In this document: piece after piece, positions 7,484 through 10,881 of the stretch
Position numbering within the stretch: position 1 is the first letter of the stretch
Layout of the letters: every line of letters begins with the position of its first letter
Assembly: GCA_022564455.1 (NCBI GenBank)
Contig: JADFLK010000031.1
Span: 1-10,881, forward strand
DNA: 10,881 nucleotides
Source: Bacteroidota bacterium
GTDB lineage: Bacteria; Bacteroidota; Rhodothermia; Rhodothermales; Rubricoccaceae
Direction: 5' to 3'
Notes under the pieces: model-generated
The model's database searches: none
What the model was told of the DNA's origin: nothing
Seen by the model: the letters and a program-made list of their open reading frames with translations, nothing else
Translations under genes and position numbers: made by a program

Positions 7484-7709
7484 GCCTGACGAACCCGTTG
7501 AGACCTGGGCCGAGAAGTTCGAGCACGCCGGCCTGATGGAGCGTGCCAGGCTCCTTGGCGGCGGCGCTGTTCGGCTGACTGCCAACGCGCTGGATTCAGT
7601 CCTCAAACGTGTGGCACGAACGGCCGTGGATGCCGAGAAGGCTTTTCTCGACGAACTCGATCCGAATGTATCGGATGCCAAGGTGATTGAAGAGGTGGAG
7701 GAGAGGTAG
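7470..7709 (+). CDS. small helical acidic protein, unknown function
   Basis: A 79-residue protein of unrecognised family. The frame is open farther upstream, but the ATG at 7470 is the sensible start: it follows AGAAGAAGG, a purine-rich stretch that could bind the ribosome, and gives a 14-base overlap with the 7145 gene. The sequence begins MPTTEPDEPVETWAEKFEH and is predicted mostly helical, with a hydrophobic segment LLGGGAVRLTANALDSVL (about residues 27-44). It ends in an acidic helix (KVIEEVEER). It may work with the product of the 7145 gene, judged only by overlap and similar size. Element B begins 36 bases after its stop. Confidence 0.68.
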   Translation: MPTTEPDEPVETWAEKFEHAGLMERARLLGGGAVRLTANALDSVLKRVARTAVDAEKAFLDELDPNVSDAKVIEEVEER

Positions 7710-7822
7710 GTTTTTGAGCGTATGGGGGCATGAGCGTGCCTGTTAGGAGGCTGTTGAATTATCCCATCTTGCCTGCGATGGTGCCTGTTGGCAACAGAGC
7801 ACGTAGGTCAGCAGTCGCTAGG

Positions 7823-7897
7823 AAGCCCCCCGCATCAAGTGCGGGGCAGGCTCTTTGAAGGGCAACGCAAGCGTTGCTCTTGAAAGGGGGCTTTTTT
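7823..7897 (+). terminator. branched hairpin with T-run, probable terminator of the 7145-7709 pair
   Basis: The outer arms AAGCCCCC (7823-7830) and GGGGGCTT (7886-7893) are perfect complements, and six T's begin at 7892. Two inner stems lie between them. CCCCGCA (7828-7834) pairs with TGCGGGG (7840-7846). AAGGGCAACGC (7858-7868) pairs with GCGTTGCTCTT (7871-7881), with one G-U pair. The first inner stem shares three C's with the outer one, so alternative folds compete. This would end transcripts from the 7470 gene. Confidence 0.6.
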
Positions 7898-7945
7898 GTT
7901 GCGAGATGTAGCCGTACTGCACGCCCATACCCGTATACCCCACAC

Positions 7946-7983
7946 CCAAACAAAACCGGGCCGCTCCACCACAGAGCGGCCCG
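7946..7983 (-). terminator. rho-independent terminator facing the minus strand
   Basis: A perfect 10 bp stem, CGGGCCGCTC (7957-7966) with GAGCGGCCCG (7974-7983), has a 7-base loop. Read on the minus strand it is followed by GGTTTTGTTTGGG, a typical T-rich tail. It lies 38 bases downstream of the stop of the minus-strand gene at 8021 and inside element B. Confidence 0.78.
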
Positions 7984-8020
7984 ATTCGTCCTTATCCCAA
8001 CCACGTTTTTCAACAGGCTG

Positions 8021-8377
8021 CTACGCAGCCAGACTCCGGCCAACCCGCTGGTCGCGCATACACGGATGAAGCACCCGCGCAACCATCGGCGTGCCGTCTC
8101 GGGTCGTCGTCAGCTCCGCGTCGATGAGCCCTCGCGCTACCATTTCGATCACCACGGCGTGCCCCAGTTGCGAGGAGTTCGTCTGGCCTTTCCGAACAGT
8201 CGGGCGGAGCCGGCGAGCCGCGAGGCGGTTGATCTCCGGCCATGCAAGCGAACCGTACGGGGTCGCAGAGGCCGCGTCGAGCACGTCGCGGATGAACTCG
8301 TTTGCGTGGGGAAGGGTGTCCGCCAACGGTTGTGTTGGCGTAGCAGTAGGGCGGTTGGTAGTGCGAGAAGCTTTCAT
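8021..8377 (-). CDS. small hypothetical protein, possibly winged-helix
   Basis: A 118-residue protein without a family assignment. After a Thr/Pro-rich N-terminus (ASRTTNRPTATPTQP) it has a folded-looking part, EFIRDVLDAASATPYGSLAW, followed by PEINRLAARRLRP and LGHAVVIEMVARGLIDAEL. It then shows TTTRDGTPMVARVLHP, which resembles the beta-wing that follows helices in winged-helix DNA-binding domains; this is a weak inference. A TTG at 8405-8407 would add ten residues; I prefer the ATG at 8375-8377. The TAG stop (8021-8023) is made of the last base of element B and the flanking TA, so the original C-terminus may have been longer. Other frames here are open too, but they encode Arg-rich nonsense. 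Confidence 0.6.
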   Translation of the reverse strand: MKASRTTNRPTATPTQPLADTLPHANEFIRDVLDAASATPYGSLAWPEINRLAARRLRPTVRKGQTNSSQLGHAVVIEMVARGLIDAELTTTRDGTPMVARVLHPCMRDQRVGRSLAA

Positions 8378-8420
8378 CGGAGCGGTGGCTTGCGTGATTG
8401 CGTGCAAGATCGGCGCCGGG

Positions 8421-8439
8421 TGTGACAGGGGGTGTCACA
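8421..8439. promoter_or_regulatory. perfect inverted repeat upstream of the 8021 gene, possible operator
   Basis: TGTGACA (8421-8427) and TGTCACA (8433-8439) are exact complements separated by GGGGG. The site lies 43 bases before the minus-strand ATG at 8377, in the gap shared with the end of lon. The spacing fits a dimeric regulator site, but no promoter boxes are recognisable. The inner halves TGTGA and TCACA are nine bases apart, not the six of a CRP site. Confidence 0.35.
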
Positions 8440-8456
8440 GCGGTTTCAGATTAGCA

Positions 8457-8511
8457 GGTTGAAGGTTGCAGATTGTGTATTTCCAATCTTCAATCTGTCA
8501 ATCTTCAAACC
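8457..8511. repeat. AATCTTCAA-type repeats forming an imperfect inverted repeat after lon
   Basis: CAATCTTCAA occurs twice (8484-8493 and 8499-8508), with related CAATCTG and CCAATCG nearby. The segment GGTTGAAGGTTGCAGATTG (8457-8475) is close to the reverse complement of 8491-8511, with one mismatch and two single-base gaps. It is AT-richer than the surroundings. It starts 12 bases beyond the lon stop on lon's downstream side. No T-run follows the stem on the lon strand, so I do not call it a terminator. Confidence 0.5.
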
Positions 8512-8522
8512 TTCCAATCGAA

Positions 8523-10881
8523 CTAATTCATCACCGCCTCGCTCCCAATCACCACTTCGCTCGGCGCAGACGCGTGGTTCGCCCCTCGCTTCTCGCTATC
8601 CGGGACCGTGAAAAACTCAACCGGGTCAATCACCGGGTCGGGGCAGAGGAGCAGGTCCAGCGCGTCGTCAATTCGCTGCACGTACTTGACGTCGAGATCC
8701 TTGATCGCCGAGTCCTTGATCTCCTTGATGTCCTTCTCGTTTCTCTCCGGGAGGACGACGGTTGTGATGCCCGCACGCTTGGCCGCGAGCACTTTTTCCT
8801 TAACGCCTCCAACGGGGAGCACGAGGCCTCGCAGGGTGATCTCACCCGTCATCGCCACCGTGTTCTTGACGCATCGTTGCGTAAAGATGCTCGTCAACGC
8901 CGAGATCATGGCCACGCCTGCACTCGGTCCGTCCTTGGGCACCGCGCCCGCGGGCACGTGAACGTGGACATCCCAGTAGCGGAAGGCGTCGTTGGGGATG
9001 CCGAGTTCCTCCGCGTGCGCTTTCACCCACGAGAACGCGGCCTGCGCGCTCTCGCGCATTACATCGCCGAGCTTGCCGGTGAGTACCATCCGCCCCGCGC
9101 CTCTGCTGACCGAAGCCTCGATGAACAGAATGTCGCCGCCGGCGGGCGTCCACGCGAGTCCGGTCGCGACGCCCGGCACTTCGGTGCGGTCGGCCACCTC
9201 GTTGTAGAACTTGCGCGCGCCGAGATAGCCCTCAATGTCGCTCTCTTCAACGGCCGCTTGTTCGGTTTCGCCACCGGCAACTTTCACGGCCACGCCGCGA
9301 ACGACGGAGCCGATGGTGCGTTCGAGCTGCCGCACGCCGCTTTCGCGGGTGTAGCCCTCTATCACGTGCATCAGCGCGTCGTCGGCGATGGCGAACTGCT
9401 CCTCGGTCAGGCCGTTGCGCTCTATCTGGCGCGGTACGAGGTACTGCTTCGCGATCGCCAGCTTTTCTTCCATCGTGTAACCGTTGATCTCGATGATCTC
9501 CATCCGGTCGCGGAGCGGCGGCGGGATCGTGTCCATGTAGTTGGCCGTGGCGATGAAGAGCACCTTCGAGAGGTCGTAGTCGAGCTCGAGGTAGTGGTCG
9601 TTGAAGGTGTCGTTCTGCTCGGGGTCCAGGACTTCGAGGAGGGCGGAGGAGGGATCGCCCCGGAAGTCGGTGCCCAGCTTGTCGACCTCGTCGAGCATGA
9701 AGACGGGGTTCGAGGTGCCCGCCTTCTTCAGGCCCTTGACGATGCGGCCCGGCATCGAGCCGATGTAGGTTCGCCGGTGGCCGCGGATCTCGGCTTCGTC
9801 GCGGATGCCGCCCAGCGACATCCGAACGAACTCGCGCCCGATGGCGCGCGCGATGGACTTTCCGAGGCTGGTCTTGCCCACGCCCGGAGGCCCATAGAAG
9901 CAAAGGATAGGCGCCTTCATGTCGCCCTTCAGCTTGAGGACCGCCAGGTATTCGAGGATGCGTTTCTTGACATCATCCAGCCCGTAGTGGTCTTCGTCGA
10001 GGATTTCGCGGGCGCGGGCGATGTCGATGGAGTCCTCCGAGGTGTAACCCCACGGGAGATCCAGAATGGTCTCGACATAATTCCGCATAACGCCGTACTC
10101 CGGAGAGGCCGGGTTCGTGCGGGCGAGCTTCTTTATTTCCTTCTCGACGGTCTCGACGACCTCGTCCGGTAGGAACTCCAGTTTCTCGTCCATCTTCTCG
10201 CGCAACTCGTCGGCCTCGGCGGCTGAGCCCTCGGTCTCGCCCAACTCCTCCTGAATCGCTTTCATCTGCTGGCGAAGGAGAAATTCGCGCTGCTGCTGGT
10301 CCACATCCGTCTTCACCTTCGAGCGGATCTCCTCCGAGATCTGGAGGACGCGTATTTCCTGCTGGAGGTGCTCCAGTACTTTTTCCGCGCGGTCCACCAG
10401 CGGGCGCATTTCGAGGAGCTCCTGCTTCTTCTGCACGTCAATCTGCAGGTTCGACGCGATGAAGTGGATCAGGAAGCCCGGGCTTTCAATGTTCTGGATC
10501 GCATATGCGGCTTCGCTCGGGAGGTTGGGCGACATGCTCACGATCTGGATCGCCAGCTCTTTGATCGAGCGTACGCGTCCCTCCAGCTCGGCGGTGTCTT
10601 CGCCCGCCGTTTCGTCAATCGAGTTGATCTTGGCGCGGAGGTAGGGGTCGGTCTGCGTGTATTCCACCACCTCAAAGCGGCGCTTCCCCTGAATCACAAT
10701 GCTCACGGAGCCGTCCGGCATCTTGATGAGCTTCAGGATGCTCGCGGCCGTGCCGGTGCGGTAGAGGTCGTCCGGCGCCGGGTTTTCGGTCTCGACCTGC
10801 TTCTGCGCCGCCACACCAATCAGGCGGTCGCCCGCGTAGGCATCCCTGACCAGTTTCAACGACGAGTCGCGGCCTACCGTG
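8523..10881 (-). CDS. lon: ATP-dependent endopeptidase Lon (N-terminus outside window)
   Basis: About 785 residues of a cytoplasmic Lon protease, which unfolds and degrades misfolded and regulatory proteins with ATP. The frame is open to the right edge ([15 protein letters not shown]), so only the first few dozen residues are missing. In order it has the N-terminal substrate-binding domain, a coiled-coil-like stretch near 10100-10300 ([20 protein letters not shown]), and the AAA+ module with Walker A GPPGVGKT (9870-9893) and Walker B FMLDEVD (9681-9701). The protease domain has the catalytic serine in DGPSAGVAM (codon 8922-8924) and the catalytic lysine, the second K of GGVKEK (codon 8793-8795), 43 residues later as in E. 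coli S679/K722. After the protease domain there is a divergent tail of roughly 40 residues ending VIGSEAVMN. All active-site elements are present. Its promoter is outside the window. Confidence 0.97.
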   Translation of the reverse strand, partial: TVGRDSSLKLVRDAYAGDRLIGVAAQKQVETENPAPDDLYRTGTAASILKLIKMPDGSVSIVIQGKRRFEVVEYTQTDPYLRAKINSIDETAGEDTAELEGRVRSIKELAIQIVSMSPNLPSEAAYAIQNIESPGFLIHFIASNLQIDVQKKQELLEMRPLVDRAEKVLEHLQQEIRVLQISEEIRSKVKTDVDQQQREFLLRQQMKAIQEELGETEGSAAEADELREKMDEKLEFLPDEVVETVEKEIKKLARTNPASPEYGVMRNYVETILDLPWGYTSEDSIDIARAREILDEDHYGLDDVKKRILEYLAVLKLKGDMKAPILCFYGPPGVGKTSLGKSIARAIGREFVRMSLGGIRDEAEIRGHRRTYIGSMPGRIVKGLKKAGTSNPVFMLDEVDKLGTDFRGDPSSALLEVLDPEQNDTFNDHYLELDYDLSKVLFIATANYMDTIPPPLRDRMEIIEINGYTMEEKLAIAKQYLVPRQIERNGLTEEQFAIADDALMHVIEGYTRESGVRQLERTIGSVVRGVAVKVAGGETEQAAVEESDIEGYLGARKFYNEVADRTEVPGVATGLAWTPAGGDILFIEASVSRGAGRMVLTGKLGDVMRESAQAAFSWVKAHAEELGIPNDAFRYWDVHVHVPAGAVPKDGPSAGVAMISALTSIFTQRCVKNTVAMTGEITLRGLVLPVGGVKEKVLAAKRAGITTVVLPERNEKDIKEIKDSAIKDLDVKYVQRIDDALDLLLCPDPVIDPVEFFTVPDSEKRGANHASAPSEVVIGSEAVMN

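Larger units (their letters stand above)
7746..8021. mobile_element. MITE-like/REP-like element B, 276 bp, no coding capacity
   Basis: The left end GGAGGCTGTTGAA (7746-7758) and the right end, GCAGCCTGTTGAA on the minus strand from 8021, are inverted repeats matching at 11 of 13 positions. TA flanks both sides (7744-7745 and 8022-8023), consistent with a two-base target duplication. The first 61 bases align without gaps to the end of element A, in the opposite orientation. The interior carries a branched hairpin region (7823-7893) and a second strong hairpin (7957-7983), which act as likely terminators on opposite strands. TIRs of the form GGCTGTTG-A-A occur on several transposase families of the IS5/IS1182 kind; naming the parent family is speculative. 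It fills the convergent gap between the 7470 gene and the minus-strand 8021 gene. Confidence 0.55.

Noticed and set aside
6778..8021. CRISPR array or integron attachment sites.
   Set aside because: There are only two imperfect copies in opposite orientation, with no regular spacers, integrase or Cas genes. The end structure is that of terminal inverted repeats.
8010..8438. Alternative minus-strand frame of 142 codons overlapping the 8021 gene.
   Set aside because: Its translation is Arg/Pro-rich with no fold-like pattern, and it runs through the inverted repeat of element B.
8421..8439. Reading the palindrome as a CRP/FNR site.
   Set aside because: TGTGA and TCACA are separated by nine bases and not six, so it does not match the known spacing.
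8466..10172. Long plus-strand open frame of 568 codons opposite lon.
   Set aside because: It is the complement of lon in a GC-rich gene. Its translation is full of Arg, His, Asp and Val with no recognisable motif, while the minus strand encodes a complete Lon active site.

Overview
The window carries ordinary housekeeping genes of a moderately GC-rich bacterium, interrupted by two short intergenic repeat elements and one decayed transporter gene. Almost no start codon has a convincing Shine-Dalgarno sequence (topA, the Ada-like gene, rsgA and the 7145 gene have none), and the topoisomerase I has repeated C-terminal domains in place of zinc fingers. Both fit the Bacteroidota/Rhodothermota side of the tree. 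That placement is inference, and no rRNA or other marker is present to settle it.

Layout. The plus strand from 1 to 5779 carries the end of pntB (NAD(P) transhydrogenase beta subunit), a membrane-anchored protein of unknown function coupled to it by an ATGA overlap, a rho-independent terminator, topA (DNA topoisomerase I), an AraC-type/O6-alkylguanine-DNA alkyltransferase fusion, and an EamA-type transporter coupled to that by another ATGA overlap. The transporter is broken by an in-frame stop and a one-base frameshift. rsgA (ribosome-assembly GTPase) converges on it from the minus strand with a 13 bp gap. Two small overlapping charged hypothetical genes follow on the plus strand (7145-7709). 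A small hypothetical gene (8021-8377) and lon lie on the minus strand; lon runs off the right edge without its N-terminus.

The non-genic space is more unusual. A 225 bp element (6778-7002) fills most of the divergent region between rsgA and the 7145 gene, and a 276 bp element (7746-8021) fills the convergent region between the 7470 and 8021 genes. They share terminal inverted repeats of the form GAGGCTGTTG, a 61-base ungapped similarity next to one end (41 of 61 identical by hand count), and an internal multi-hairpin region. They look like non-autonomous, MITE-like or REP-like insertions. One supplies the whole immediate leader of rsgA. The other supplies apparent terminators on both strands and part of a neighbouring stop codon.

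Functionally the genes are mostly independent: redox coupling (PntB), DNA supercoiling (TopA), alkylation repair and its control (Ada-like), ribosome maturation (RsgA) and protein quality control (Lon). I found no tRNA, rRNA, CRISPR array, transposase gene or phage gene. I see no convincing new multi-gene system; the repeat pair and its effect on neighbouring genes are the best leads.
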